Shown here: positions 1-8,642 of the stretch, one piece after another | How positions within the stretch are numbered: position 1 is the stretch's first letter | Layout of the letters: every line of letters begins with the position of its first letter | Assembly (NCBI RefSeq): GCF_040811775.1 | Contig: NZ_JBFNXW010000003.1 | Span: forward strand, 186,001 to 250,000 | Direction of reading: 5' to 3' | Length of the DNA: 64,000 bases | From: Balneola sp. MJW-20 | GTDB lineage: Bacteria; Bacteroidota; Rhodothermia; Balneolales; Balneolaceae | Translations under genes and position numbers: made by a program | The notes under the pieces: generated by a model | Told to the model about the DNA's origin: nothing | Databases searched by the model: none | Seen by the model: the letters and a program-made list of their open reading frames with translations, nothing else

Positions 1-2
1 TT

Positions 3-1121
3 GGAGGACAATTCTACGAATCATCTAAAGTTCAGGTCGATACGGTTCTGATTAATGGTTTCACCGTCGAGCAATTTAACGCTTACACAGGTGGTACTGA
101 TGCGGCTGCAGCAGCTTTAGGTGGAAAAGTCAGCGATCCAGTATACGGCGATTTTGAAGCCCAGACACTGGTCAAGCCTAATGCAAATCGTCAGGCCGCG
201 ATCGATCGTATTGATGATAGTTTTATTCTTAAATTAAGACTGACGGTCGACTCTACCTACCAGTGGGGAAATGCAGATGAGAACTTTGGTTACACCATCT
301 ATGAGAATACCCAATTCTGGAGAGGGGCAACTCTTCAGTCAGAAGACCAGGTAACCTATGATGAAGCAACCCCTGTTGCTACATTCAACCGGCTGGACCT
401 GAATAATAATTTTTACGAGGTGGAACTATCAGAAGAGTACAGCGATAAGTTCCTTGAGTTTTATAACGATGACTCACCTGAAAACGATTCCTTATGGAAT
501 TTTGGAGAATACGGCCTGAGCATCGTTCCTGACCCATCCAATAATGTAGTGGAGAGTTTCAGATTCGGTCAAAGTGATCTGATCGTGATCGATGCCTTTG
601 CAGATGATACTACACAGCTGATACTGCAGGATTGGGGTTATCTTTATGAAAATGTTAACCGCCCGGCTTATACTGATAACACGGTACTCAGCAACTCACT
701 TGACGATGTATACAGGATCAATCTGACCGATGCGATCAATAACATTGAGCCGGATAATATCGTGAAAACCGAGCTGGTGTTTTATGAAGACACTACCCAG
801 CTTGTGAACACCGAAGGACCTTTATTCCGGAGACCTGAAACAGTTCTGTTAAATGCTCAGTTTGATCTGGGTGAATTTCCGGAAATTGCACTTCAGCTTG
901 ATAATGCTGCTTTCAGAGGTTTTAAGGATGATGAGGAGGGTTCATTCAGGTTTGATATAACATTTTATGCAAATGATGTGATCTATGCCGGATTTCAGGG
1001 GGAGGATTTTTATATATATCCGGCCTTCAGAGGAGGTAATCTGACCAACACTCTTTTATTTAATGAACAGTCTGGAGCCAGAAGCCCGCGTTTAATCATT
1101 ACATCTATAGTTGAGGAGTAA
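3..1121 (+). CDS. DUF4270-like surface lipoprotein, 5' truncated
   Basis: The frame is open from the first bases of the window to the TAA at 1119-1121, so the N-terminus, with any signal peptide and lipobox, lies outside. The visible 372 residues are acidic, beta-rich and have no membrane segment. Segments such as VDTVLINGFTV and LGGKVSDPVYGDFEAQT resemble the start of DUF4270 lipoproteins of Bacteroidota, which carry a 'GsysDPvfG' pattern early in the domain; this assignment is from memory of the family. DUF4270 proteins have no established biochemical role. The next gene, an outer-membrane barrel candidate, begins 6 nt downstream behind a purine-rich AAGGAAGG stretch, so the two are probably co-transcribed. 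Confidence 0.6.
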   Translation, partial: GGQFYESSKVQVDTVLINGFTVEQFNAYTGGTDAAAAALGGKVSDPVYGDFEAQTLVKPNANRQAAIDRIDDSFILKLRLTVDSTYQWGNADENFGYTIYENTQFWRGATLQSEDQVTYDEATPVATFNRLDLNNNFYEVELSEEYSDKFLEFYNDDSPENDSLWNFGEYGLSIVPDPSNNVVESFRFGQSDLIVIDAFADDTTQLILQDWGYLYENVNRPAYTDNTVLSNSLDDVYRINLTDAINNIEPDNIVKTELVFYEDTTQLVNTEGPLFRRPETVLLNAQFDLGEFPEIALQLDNAAFRGFKDDEEGSFRFDITFYANDVIYAGFQGEDFYIYPAFRGGNLTNTLLFNEQSGARSPRLIITSIVEE

Positions 1122-1127
1122 GGAAGG

Positions 1128-2435
1128 ATGAGAAGATCTTTAATTTTAATATTATTCTTGCTCCTGGCAGGTTTACAAAACGGTTTCTCCCAGGCTACTG
1201 AGGGTGATGAAGCCCGCAGCGGGTCGGTTTATTCCGGATTTGGTATAGGCATGCCATCTGATATGGCCAACGCTGAGATCAGAGCAATGGGAATAATCGG
1301 AGTCTCTTACAACTATCTGTTCACTCCGGGACTTAATAATCCGGCATTCTGGAGTCGTGGCCGATTAACCCGCGGAACGGCAGGATTTAATATGGCCTCC
1401 TACAATGTGACCAGTCCAACTGCCAGCGATAAGAATACGATCTTTGAAGCCGGCTTTGTGAATATTGTATTTCCTTTAATTCCCAATGAACTGGGTGTCA
1501 GCGCTGCATTATATCCGTATACCAGACAAAATTACAGAGTGCTAAGTCGTGAAGTGATCAATCAGGGCACTCCCGATTCACTTGCATACGCAGTAAACAA
1601 TCAGGGATTCGGTGGAGTAAATAAGCTGGAATTCGGTATTGGCTGGAGTCCGGTAAAAAATCTTTCAATTGGTTATGCACCATCATTGGTTTTTGTAACA
1701 AATACCCGAACGGAGTTATTTATTTTTGATCCTTCAGCTGATCTGACCAATACCTCTGTTGATAACATCCTGAACGGATATACCCTTGGGCATCGTTTTG
1801 GTCTGTTATATACTCTAGAATCCATCAGGAATGATGAGGACTACCTGCAGTTTGGAGCAACTTATACACCCGCTCTGGATATAAAATTAAAGAGAAAGCA
1901 GGAAGTACAGAAAAGTGTTGGAGCAAATGCAACCATCCTGGTTGACCTGCTTGGTAATCAGTCCAGCAATGGAAATCTGAGGCTGCCTCATGACTTTGCA
2001 GCCGGTGTGACCTACTTTGCCAGTCCACTGTTTAATGTTTCATTAGAAGGGCAGCTACAGCAATGGTCCGGATTTGAAAATGAACTAAATCCTGGTGAAG
2101 AACAGTTTTTGACGGACAGACTAAGGATTGGCAGTGGGTTTCAATACCATCCTTATAAGACGAACATAAACACCTTTTTGTCCAATTTTAAATATAGCGC
2201 CGGTGTATCGTATGATTCAGGGCACTTAAATATTAACAATGAAAAGATTCAAACACTCTGGTTATCAGGTGGAATCGGTCTTTTTTCTCCCAGAAATTTT
2301 TCTTCATTTGATCTTGCAGTGCAGTATGGTATCAGAGGAGAAAGCTCTAACAACCTGATAAGAGAGAATATACTGGCCATCAGTCTTTCGATAAACCTGA
2401 CTGAACTTTTCTTTAACCGACCGAAACTGAATTAA
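1128..2435 (+). CDS. Outer-membrane beta-barrel protein (hypothetical)
   Basis: A 435-residue protein with a clear signal peptide (residues 1-21, ending NGFSQA). The rest is typical of a barrel: alternating polar/hydrophobic strands, many Gly/Asn/Tyr, and a terminal strand rich in hydrophobic residues (ILAISLSINLTELFF). The opening of the mature part (SGFGIGMPSDMANAEIRAMG) resembles the FadL/PorV-like group of Bacteroidota barrels, in which a glycine-rich N-terminus precedes the barrel. No substrate can be named. It follows the DUF4270-like gene with a 6-nt gap and is probably exported with it to the cell surface. Confidence 0.6.
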   Translation: MRRSLILILFLLLAGLQNGFSQATEGDEARSGSVYSGFGIGMPSDMANAEIRAMGIIGVSYNYLFTPGLNNPAFWSRGRLTRGTAGFNMASYNVTSPTASDKNTIFEAGFVNIVFPLIPNELGVSAALYPYTRQNYRVLSREVINQGTPDSLAYAVNNQGFGGVNKLEFGIGWSPVKNLSIGYAPSLVFVTNTRTELFIFDPSADLTNTSVDNILNGYTLGHRFGLLYTLESIRNDEDYLQFGATYTPALDIKLKRKQEVQKSVGANATILVDLLGNQSSNGNLRLPHDFAAGVTYFASPLFNVSLEGQLQQWSGFENELNPGEEQFLTDRLRIGSGFQYHPYKTNINTFLSNFKYSAGVSYDSGHLNINNEKIQTLWLSGGIGLFSPRNFSSFDLAVQYGIRGESSNNLIRENILAISLSINLTELFFNRPKLN

Positions 2436-2514
2436 TAGATGTTAATTTTATTGTAATAATAATTACCTTCATAGCCCTGTTAATTTAGTAACGTATTCAA
2501 TAATCAGAAGATCA

Positions 2515-3846
2515 ATGAGAAAAATACTGATAGTTTTAGGGATCTTTATTCTGAGCTCTTCAATCTCCCATGCACAGGCAGACTGTACTGACACACCGCC
2601 TGACGGACTTCAGCCACTTGCTGCTTATTCCATTTTTTATACTAATTACCAAAACGGTGACTACGAGTTTGCACTTAAGTACGGACGTTGGTTGTCTTGT
2701 GCAAAACCAGAAGCCATGGAAGGAAATCCAAGGTATTCACTTGCCCGGGTATATGAAAGACTTACCAAGATCTACGAAGAAGTAGGTCGAAAAAAAGAAG
2801 ACCCAACTGTTAAAGCTGCATACCTTGACACCGCAATTGTCCTATATGATGAAGCACTGGAGATGTTCGGTGACGACTCCGAGGAGAGGTATGACATACA
2901 CCTTAGAAAAGGTCGTTTTTTCCTCGCTAACTACGACTTCATTGATGATGGTTTAGCAAAAGCATATGCTGAATTTCAGAATATGTTTGATCTGAATGCT
3001 GAAAAGACCACTCAATTAGGTAATGGTTATTATGTGCAGGTTCTGCTCGATTTTTATATAAATCGCTCAATGAAACAAGAAGCACAGAGCCTGATCGATC
3101 AGGCGACTCCTTTTGCGAGCGCAAAGACCCTTACATATCTGGATGACAAGCAAAAAGAGCTTCTGGGTACACCTGAAGAACAGATTGAATATTATGGTGC
3201 AATCCTGGAGAGTGAGCCTGATAATCTGGAAGCACTAAACGCAATGGCATCAGCATATGAGCAGCTGGACAATCAGCCTGAACTTGCAAAGATCAGAAGG
3301 AAAATTCATGAACTGAATCCTACGTATGATTCTGCACTCGAACTGGCTAAGATCGAACGTGGAAATGCCAATTATACTCAGGCCATCAGATTCTATAAAG
3401 AAGCACTTGATAAGTCTACTACTGATGAGCAGAAAAAAATGAGAAATCTGGATCTGGCTGCGGTGCACACAAGTGATGACCAACTGCAGGCTGCTAAACG
3501 ATATGCACAGGCTGCTATCAGAATTGATGCAAACTACGGTCAGGCATATATAGAGATGTCCAGGATCTATGCTACCGCAATTACTGATTGCACCTCCGAC
3601 CGTAAGCTGGAGCCTAAAGACCGAATGGTTTACTGGGTGGTACTCGATTACTTAAATAAAGCAAAGAGAGTAGACTCCAGTGTCACTAATACAGTGAATA
3701 ATCTGATTTCAACATACGAGCCGGTTACACCAACCTCAGAAGATAAATTTCTTACGCTGAATCTGAAAAACGGTGATACCGTGACGATTGACGGATCAGT
3801 GATGTCTTGCTACAGCTGGATTAATGAAACTACCACTGTACGCTAA
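2515..3846 (+). CDS. Secreted TPR-repeat protein
   Basis: A 443-residue protein with a signal peptide (residues 1-20, ISHAQA) and a largely helical mature part. TPR-like 34-residue units can be read from about residue 30 to 350, for example YDEALEMFGDD, LEALNAMASAYEQLD, YTQAIRFYKEALDK and AKRYAQAAIRIDANYGQAY, which match the alternating small/aromatic pattern of tetratricopeptide repeats. Such periplasmic TPR proteins usually act as assembly scaffolds; the partner here is unknown. Cysteines are few (CTDT near the N-terminus, SCAKP, DCTSD, SCYS) and could form disulfides. A strong terminator lies 48 nt after the stop, so this gene ends its transcription unit. Confidence 0.7.
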   Translation: MRKILIVLGIFILSSSISHAQADCTDTPPDGLQPLAAYSIFYTNYQNGDYEFALKYGRWLSCAKPEAMEGNPRYSLARVYERLTKIYEEVGRKKEDPTVKAAYLDTAIVLYDEALEMFGDDSEERYDIHLRKGRFFLANYDFIDDGLAKAYAEFQNMFDLNAEKTTQLGNGYYVQVLLDFYINRSMKQEAQSLIDQATPFASAKTLTYLDDKQKELLGTPEEQIEYYGAILESEPDNLEALNAMASAYEQLDNQPELAKIRRKIHELNPTYDSALELAKIERGNANYTQAIRFYKEALDKSTTDEQKKMRNLDLAAVHTSDDQLQAAKRYAQAAIRIDANYGQAYIEMSRIYATAITDCTSDRKLEPKDRMVYWVVLDYLNKAKRVDSSVTNTVNNLISTYEPVTPTSEDKFLTLNLKNGDTVTIDGSVMSCYSWINETTTVR

Positions 3847-3893
3847 TTTGGTATAACCCAAAACATTTGTATCTTTTCTCATCTTCAAGAACA

Positions 3894-3925
3894 CGGGTGC
3901 AATGATCGATTGCACCCGATTTTTT
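3894..3925 (+). terminator. Intrinsic terminator after the TPR gene
   Basis: A perfect 10-bp stem, CGGGTGCAAT (3894-3903) with ATTGCACCCG (3909-3918), closes a 5-nt loop and is followed by ATTTTTT. It ends the plus-strand unit of the TPR gene and lies 83 nt before the rho start codon. Confidence 0.9.
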
Positions 3926-4008
3926 CCTTCCCTCCTCTGATATAAATATACATCGCTAAAATTATCTACAATTCACGCGGGAGTAGGGTGAACTCATTTT
4001 TTTATTAA

Positions 4009-5241
4009 ATGGCACGAAACAGAAAGAATTACAAGAAAGGCGGCCGTAATAAAGGTCGGAATAACAAGAATAAGCGTAGTAATAAAGGCGGTAACGTATT
4101 TATTCCAAAGTATAACTGGAACAGCAATCAGGGTATTGCAGGCCGTTACGCTGGGGTACTGGAGATCAATTCCAAAGGCTGGGGCTTTATTCGTAAACTG
4201 GATTACGAGTTTACTTATCACCCAAAAGATCCGTTTATGAAGCCGGAAGAGGTCAAGCATCTTGATCTTCGCCCCGGGCTAATCCTGGAAGGGGAGTTTG
4301 AAGAAGATAATCACGGAAATAAGCATGTTCATTCAGTAGATGTGATTAACGGTCGGCCCGTAGAAGCCTGGACCAAAAGCAGTCGCTTTGAAAGACAAAC
4401 TCCGATTATGCCAGTTGACTGGATAAAACTGGGATATAATCCTGATGATTATGAAATGAGGGTAATGGATCTGATCTCACCAATCGGTAAAGGTCAGCGT
4501 TCACTAATTGTAGCTCCTCCCAGGACCGGAAAAACCGTACTTCTGAAACAGATCGCAAAAAGCCTGACGGAACACTATCCGGATATTAATGTAAGCGTTC
4601 TTCTTGTAGATGAGCGCCCGGAAGAAGTAACCGATTTTATTCGTTCAACCTCAGCGGAAGTATTTGCATCGTCAAATGATAAGAATACTGAGAGTCATAT
4701 CAGGATCACTGAAATGGCGCTGGGATACGTCAAAAGAAAGGCTGAGATGGGTGACGATGCCGTTCTGCTTATTGATTCGCTTACACGACTTGGAAGAGCT
4801 TATAACGCGGTTCAGTCGAACAGCGGCAGAACATTATCCGGTGGGCTGGATATCCGGGCTCTGGAGATCCCGAAAAAGATATTCGGTTCTGCACGGAAGA
4901 TAGAAGGTGGTGGCTCACTGACCATCATTGCGACGTGTCTGGTCGAAACTAATTCTAAAATGGATGACCTTATTTTTGAAGAGTTCAAAGGTACCGGTAA
5001 CATGGAACTGGTTCTGGATCGTGAACTGGCCAACGACCGCATCTATCCGGCAATTAATATTCAGGCTTCAGGCACACGGAACGAACATAAATTCATCACA
5101 GACTCGCTGGAAGAACGTAATATGGTTAGGAGATATCTTCTTAAGAAATCTCCAAAAGAATCCATGCTTGGGCTGCTTAAAGTATTGAAGAATACAGAAA
5201 GCAATCAGGAGCTGCTGAACCAGATCGCAGCTCTGGTCTGA
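4009..5241 (+). CDS. rho: Transcription termination factor Rho
   Basis: A hexameric RNA-dependent ATPase/helicase that terminates transcription. Walker A is APPRTGKT at residues 169-176 (Lys175); Walker B ends in LLIDS with Asp256; the R-loop/secondary-channel region is present ([19 protein letters not shown], then [12 protein letters not shown]). The OB-fold RNA-binding domain starts near residue 45 ([15 protein letters not shown]). The start is fixed by an in-frame TAA immediately before the ATG. Ahead of the OB fold there is only a 35-residue Lys/Arg/Asn/Gly tail instead of the helical Rho_N domain of E. coli Rho. The gene converges with the rhodanese gene 27 nt away. The identification is secure; the RNA-binding role of the tail is inferred. 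Confidence 0.97.
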   Translation: MARNRKNYKKGGRNKGRNNKNKRSNKGGNVFIPKYNWNSNQGIAGRYAGVLEINSKGWGFIRKLDYEFTYHPKDPFMKPEEVKHLDLRPGLILEGEFEEDNHGNKHVHSVDVINGRPVEAWTKSSRFERQTPIMPVDWIKLGYNPDDYEMRVMDLISPIGKGQRSLIVAPPRTGKTVLLKQIAKSLTEHYPDINVSVLLVDERPEEVTDFIRSTSAEVFASSNDKNTESHIRITEMALGYVKRKAEMGDDAVLLIDSLTRLGRAYNAVQSNSGRTLSGGLDIRALEIPKKIFGSARKIEGGGSLTIIATCLVETNSKMDDLIFEEFKGTGNMELVLDRELANDRIYPAINIQASGTRNEHKFITDSLEERNMVRRYLLKKSPKESMLGLLKVLKNTESNQELLNQIAALV

Positions 5242-5268
5242 TATAGTGTCAATAGCCTAAGCTTACGA

Positions 5269-5592
5269 TCAGGCTACCGGGGTACCGGGTTCAATCTGTT
5301 TTGCCCATGCTTTCATACCGCCTTTTAAATTATAGACGGTATCAAAGCCCTGGTTTTGTAGTAACTGAACGGCTCTGGAGCTTCTTCCGCCGCTGCGGCA
5401 CATGATCACTACTTCCTGATCTTTGTATTTTTCGATCTCTTTTATTCTGTTCTGAAGCTGACCAAGGGGGATCAGTTCTCCATCCAGGTTAGAGACCATG
5501 AATTCGAATTCTTCACGTACATCTAATAAGAGAAAATCCTCATTATTTTCTCTTTTGTCTTTTAACTCTTCTACGGTTATCTCTTTGATCAT
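5269..5592 (-). CDS. Single-domain rhodanese-like protein
   Basis: A 107-residue single rhodanese domain with no signal peptide. The CH2A-like motif LLLDVREEFEF is at residues 21-31, and the catalytic loop MCRSGGRSSRA carries Cys65, the expected persulfide-forming cysteine. Proteins of this size and loop (CRSGGR) usually act as thiosulfate sulfurtransferases or sulfur carriers, for example GlpE/PspE-like; the real acceptor is unknown. It is the last gene of the minus-strand miaA-purS-clpS-purQ-lptB block, 11 nt after lptB. Confidence 0.9.
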   Translation of the reverse strand: MIKEITVEELKDKRENNEDFLLLDVREEFEFMVSNLDGELIPLGQLQNRIKEIEKYKDQEVVIMCRSGGRSSRAVQLLQNQGFDTVYNLKGGMKAWAKQIEPGTPVA

Positions 5593-5603
5593 AGTTAATG
5601 CAG

Positions 5604-6362
5604 TTATTGATATCTGTCTAGCTTAAACTGTTTTCCCAGGTATAATCGTTTGGCCTTTTCATCCTCAGCTAATACATCGGCTGAGCCTTCCATCAGGATC
5701 TTGCCTTCAAACATCAGGTATGCACGGTCTGTGATCGCGAGAGTTTCATGTACGTTATGATCCGTGATTAATATTCCAATATTCTGATAACGAAGGTCAG
5801 ATACGATCTTCTGTATATCTTCTACGGCTATAGGGTCTACCCCGGCAAAAGGTTCATCCAACAGAATAAATTTAGGTTCAGTGACCAGTGCCCGGGCAAT
5901 TTCAGTTCTTCGGCGCTCCCCGCCGGACAGACTGTAACCTTTACTGTTGACCACCCGGTGAAGCCCAAATTCTTCGATGAGTTTGTCAACCCGCTGTTTG
6001 ATCTCCTTTTTTGGAACAGAAAAGAACTGTAACACAGATTCCAGGTTCTCACGGACAGTTAGGTTTCTGAAAACGGAAGCTTCCTGTGCAAGGTACCCGA
6101 TTCCTAAGCGGGCTCTTTTATACATTGGTTTGGTGGTAAGTTCTCTTTCGTTTAAATAGATCTTACCTGCATTAGGGCGGACCAGTCCAACCATCATATA
6201 GAAAGTAGTGGTTTTGCCTGCTCCATTCGGCCCCAGAAGGCCGACTACTTCACCCTGTTTAACATTTATGGAAACCTCATCCACTACCGTCCTTTTGCGG
6301 TATCTTTTCACAAGTTTTTCGCTGTGAAGATTTAGGATATTTGAGGTTTCCTCTTCAGGCAT
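5604..6362 (-). CDS. lptB: LPS export ABC transporter ATPase LptB
   Basis: The cytoplasmic ATPase of the LptB2FG complex that pulls lipopolysaccharide out of the inner membrane. All ABC motifs are present: Walker [13 protein letters not shown]-loop [13 protein letters not shown], signature [13 protein letters not shown], Walker [13 protein letters not shown] and the H-loop in [10 protein letters not shown]. The length of 252 is usual for LptB, and the Q-loop 'EASVF.LTV' wording and DHNVHETL are characteristic of LptB rather than general ABC ATPases. Its ATG shares one base with the purQ stop (TGATG), so translation is likely coupled. lptF/G and lptA/C are not in the window. Confidence 0.95.
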   Translation of the reverse strand: MPEEETSNILNLHSEKLVKRYRKRTVVDEVSINVKQGEVVGLLGPNGAGKTTTFYMMVGLVRPNAGKIYLNERELTTKPMYKRARLGIGYLAQEASVFRNLTVRENLESVLQFFSVPKKEIKQRVDKLIEEFGLHRVVNSKGYSLSGGERRRTEIARALVTEPKFILLDEPFAGVDPIAVEDIQKIVSDLRYQNIGILITDHNVHETLAITDRAYLMFEGKILMEGSADVLAEDEKAKRLYLGKQFKLDRYQ

Positions 6363-7060
6363 CAGGCTACTGACAGAGAATTCAGGATTGATTCGAAAAG
6401 AAACTTACCATCGGTCATGCCAAGTATCTTTTCCATTGCTCTTTCAGGATGAGGCATCATCCCCAATACATTACGGTTGTTATTACAGATACCTGCAATA
6501 TGATCTATGGACCCGTTAAAATTGGCTTCATCAGTCAGTTCCCCTTCATCATTACAATAGCGAAACAGGATTTGGTCATTATCTTGTAGTGACTTAAGTC
6601 CGTCATTGTCTATAAAGTAATTACCTTCGCCGTGTGAGACCGGAATGTTCATGATCTGTCTCTTGTCAAGATGTCGGGTAAACATACTATCAGTAGATTC
6701 CACACGGATATTTACTGTCTTACAGATAAACCGAAGATCCTGATTGTGCATCATTGCACCCGGGATCAGACCTGCCTCCAGGAGGATCTGAAAACCGTTA
6801 CATATTCCCATTACCGGACCGCCTTTATCAGCAAACTTAACGACTTCCTGCATGATGGGTGAGAAGCGAGCGATCGCTCCTGACCGCAAATAATCACCAT
6901 AGGAAAAACCACCGGGTACAATAAGAAAATCGATGCCGCTCAGATCGGTCTCTTTGTGCCACAGAAATTTCACATCTGCATTCATTACGTGTTTCATTGC
7001 GTGATAGGCATCATGATCGCAATTTGATCCGGGAAATACGATTACTCCAAAAGTTGCCAA
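6362..7060 (-). CDS. purQ: Phosphoribosylformylglycinamidine synthase subunit PurQ
   Basis: The glutaminase subunit of FGAM synthase in purine biosynthesis; it hydrolyses glutamine and passes ammonia to PurL. Features: the N-terminal strand [16 protein letters not shown], oxyanion region [12 protein letters not shown], nucleophile Cys in MGICNGFQ, and His-Glu in [10 protein letters not shown] start it at the TTG at 7058-7060, giving 232 residues, close to the family norm. An ATG at 7144 would add 28 unrelated residues and overlap clpS by 80 nt, whereas the TTG sits 4 nt after the clpS stop. Its stop overlaps the lptB start by one base. PurS is encoded two genes upstream; PurL is elsewhere. 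Confidence 0.93.
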   Translation of the reverse strand: MATFGVIVFPGSNCDHDAYHAMKHVMNADVKFLWHKETDLSGIDFLIVPGGFSYGDYLRSGAIARFSPIMQEVVKFADKGGPVMGICNGFQILLEAGLIPGAMMHNQDLRFICKTVNIRVESTDSMFTRHLDKRQIMNIPVSHGEGNYFIDNDGLKSLQDNDQILFRYCNDEGELTDEANFNGSIDHIAGICNNNRNVLGMMPHPERAMEKILGMTDGKFLFESILNSLSVA

Positions 7061-7064
7061 AATA

Positions 7065-7388
7065 TTATCCTTTGATTTCGGTGACGAGTTGAATTTCTTT
7101 GAGGACCCCGTCGATCCGGAGACATTCTTCAAAGTCTCCTTCATAAACGGTGGCTTTGCCCTCGTTATGAACTTTTACCGTGAGTTCTTCAGCTTTTGCC
7201 AGGCTGCAGCCGGTCGCTTTCATAAGCTGGCTGATCACTTCCTCGAATGTATGAATGTCATCATCATAAAGGATCAGTCTCCAGGGAGACTGCACGGAAT
7301 CTGCTGTTTCTTCTTTGGTTTCGGCCAGTTCTTCCACACCCGGATCCTCAGAAAAAAGCGGATCGATATGTATGGAAAGCGGTGCCAT
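7065..7388 (-). CDS. clpS: ClpS-type protease adaptor
   Basis: A 107-residue protein. The ClpS core is from about residue 33: PWRLILYDDDIHTFEEVI carries the DDxHT signature that binds N-degron residues, followed by CSLAKAEELTVKVHNEGKA, matching 'a..lt..vHe.Gra' of the family. ClpS delivers N-end-rule substrates to ClpA/ClpC-ClpP. The 30-residue acidic N-terminal arm is variable in the family. The gene lies between purS (1-nt overlap, TAATG) and purQ (4-nt gap), so it is translated with purine enzymes although no functional tie is known. clpA/clpC is not in the window. Confidence 0.9.
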   Translation of the reverse strand: MAPLSIHIDPLFSEDPGVEELAETKEETADSVQSPWRLILYDDDIHTFEEVISQLMKATGCSLAKAEELTVKVHNEGKATVYEGDFEECLRIDGVLKEIQLVTEIKG

Positions 7389-7633
7389 TATTGTTCGAGT
7401 TCTATTTCAAAATCTTCCATTACTTCGTTCGCCAGCAATTTGGTGCATGCTGTTTCAACGATGCTTCTGGCTTCTGTTTCATCTTTTGCATCTACATCAA
7501 CTTCGATGTATTTACCGATCCTAACCTGTTTGATGTCGTTAAGTCCAAGGTTTTGCAAAGCATGGTGGGTTGCTTTTCCTTTTGGATCAAGAATAGATGG
7601 TCGAAGAGTTACGTATACTTTCGCTTTATACAT
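7388..7633 (-). CDS. purS: Phosphoribosylformylglycinamidine synthase subunit PurS
   Basis: An 81-residue small subunit that bridges PurL and PurQ in the three-part FGAM synthase. Key segments are KVYVTLRPSILDPKGKA near the N-terminus and VRIGKYIEVDVDAKDE in the middle, the typical PurS ferredoxin-like fold pattern. The stop overlaps the clpS start by one base. Presence of separate PurS and PurQ implies a small-type PurL elsewhere in the genome rather than a single large PurL. Confidence 0.95.
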   Translation of the reverse strand: MYKAKVYVTLRPSILDPKGKATHHALQNLGLNDIKQVRIGKYIEVDVDAKDETEARSIVETACTKLLANEVMEDFEIELEQ

Positions 7634-7663
7634 GTTTGTCGTGAATTTAAATGAGGCCCAAAG

Positions 7664-8590
7664 TTAACCTTTCTTCGCCTTAGCTGCTAAGTCTGAAAGC
7701 AGGATTTCCTGTAGTTCTGATGACTTTTTACCATTGGCGTCGAGCCAATTGATAAAGTTCCAGCGCTTGAACCATGTTATCTGTCGTTTTGCATATCGCC
7801 GGGTATGAGTCTTTATCTTTTCTGAGGCCATTTCCAGCGACCATTCACCCTGCAGGAATTTTATGATCTCACTGTATCCAACAGTATTGAGTGACTGAAG
7901 GTCCGGGCTATAACCCATATCCAGAATAGCTTCTACTTCCTGCACTAATCCGTTTTCGATCATATGATCAACTCGGTCATTGATGCGGTCATACAGTACT
8001 TCACGCATATGTTGTATGCCATAGACCAGAGTCTGATCGTCCGGAGAAATATCCTCATTGGAATGAAAGGACGAAAAAGGTTTACCAGTCTGCATATAAA
8101 CATCAAGTGCACGAATGATACGCTGTCGGTTCATGCCATCCATTTTGCTAATATAATCTGGATCCACTAGCTTTAGTCGGTTGTACAGAGATTCCAGACC
8201 AGTATTTTTGATCTCTTCTTCCATGGCGGCAATATTATTTTCATCTGAATCGGGTACTATATCAAATGGCTGGATCAGACTCTGAAGATGAAGTGTGCTG
8301 CCTCCTGCGTAGATCACAAATGCATTATTCCTGAGAATATTTTGCTCCCATGCTGCTGCCCGATTTTGAAATTCTATAGCACTGTCGTCTTGATCCAGTT
8401 CCAGAAGATCGATGTTAAAGTGCTGAACTCTGCTCAACTCGGAAGGCGTGGGTTTTGCCGTTCCTATATTCATATACTTATAACATTGACGTGAATCGGC
8501 CGATATGATAGAAGTATTAAGGGTCTCAGCCAGGAGCAAAGAAAGCTCTGTTTTACCGGATGCGGTCGGGCCTAATAGGATGATTCGCAA
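7664..8590 (-). CDS. miaA: tRNA dimethylallyltransferase MiaA
   Basis: Transfers a dimethylallyl group to A37 of tRNAs that read UNN codons. The P-loop is GPTASGKTELSL near residue 7; then ISADSRQCYKYMNIGTAKP (substrate binding, DSRQ), YAGGSTLHLQSL, and the tRNA-binding end RRYAKRQITWFKRW are all diagnostic. The length of 308 is normal. The reading frame starts at TTG (8588-8590); MRIILLGPTASGKT fits the family start exactly, so TTG is likely right. It is the first gene of the minus-strand block, 30 nt ahead of purS. Confidence 0.96.
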   Translation of the reverse strand: MRIILLGPTASGKTELSLLLAETLNTSIISADSRQCYKYMNIGTAKPTPSELSRVQHFNIDLLELDQDDSAIEFQNRAAAWEQNILRNNAFVIYAGGSTLHLQSLIQPFDIVPDSDENNIAAMEEEIKNTGLESLYNRLKLVDPDYISKMDGMNRQRIIRALDVYMQTGKPFSSFHSNEDISPDDQTLVYGIQHMREVLYDRINDRVDHMIENGLVQEVEAILDMGYSPDLQSLNTVGYSEIIKFLQGEWSLEMASEKIKTHTRRYAKRQITWFKRWNFINWLDANGKKSSELQEILLSDLAAKAKKG

Positions 8591-8642
8591 AAGCTGCTAT
8601 AGTTTTGTTCGAAAATTTAGCTAATGTAACACATTATTCTGT

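Noticed and set aside
5253..5276. Terminator between rho and the rhodanese gene
   Set aside because: A 6-bp stem TAGCCT/AGGCTA with a 12-nt loop and no T-run on either strand; too weak.
7089..7667. A 192-codon plus-strand frame over purS/clpS
   Set aside because: It is antisense to three clear genes and has no recognisable motif.
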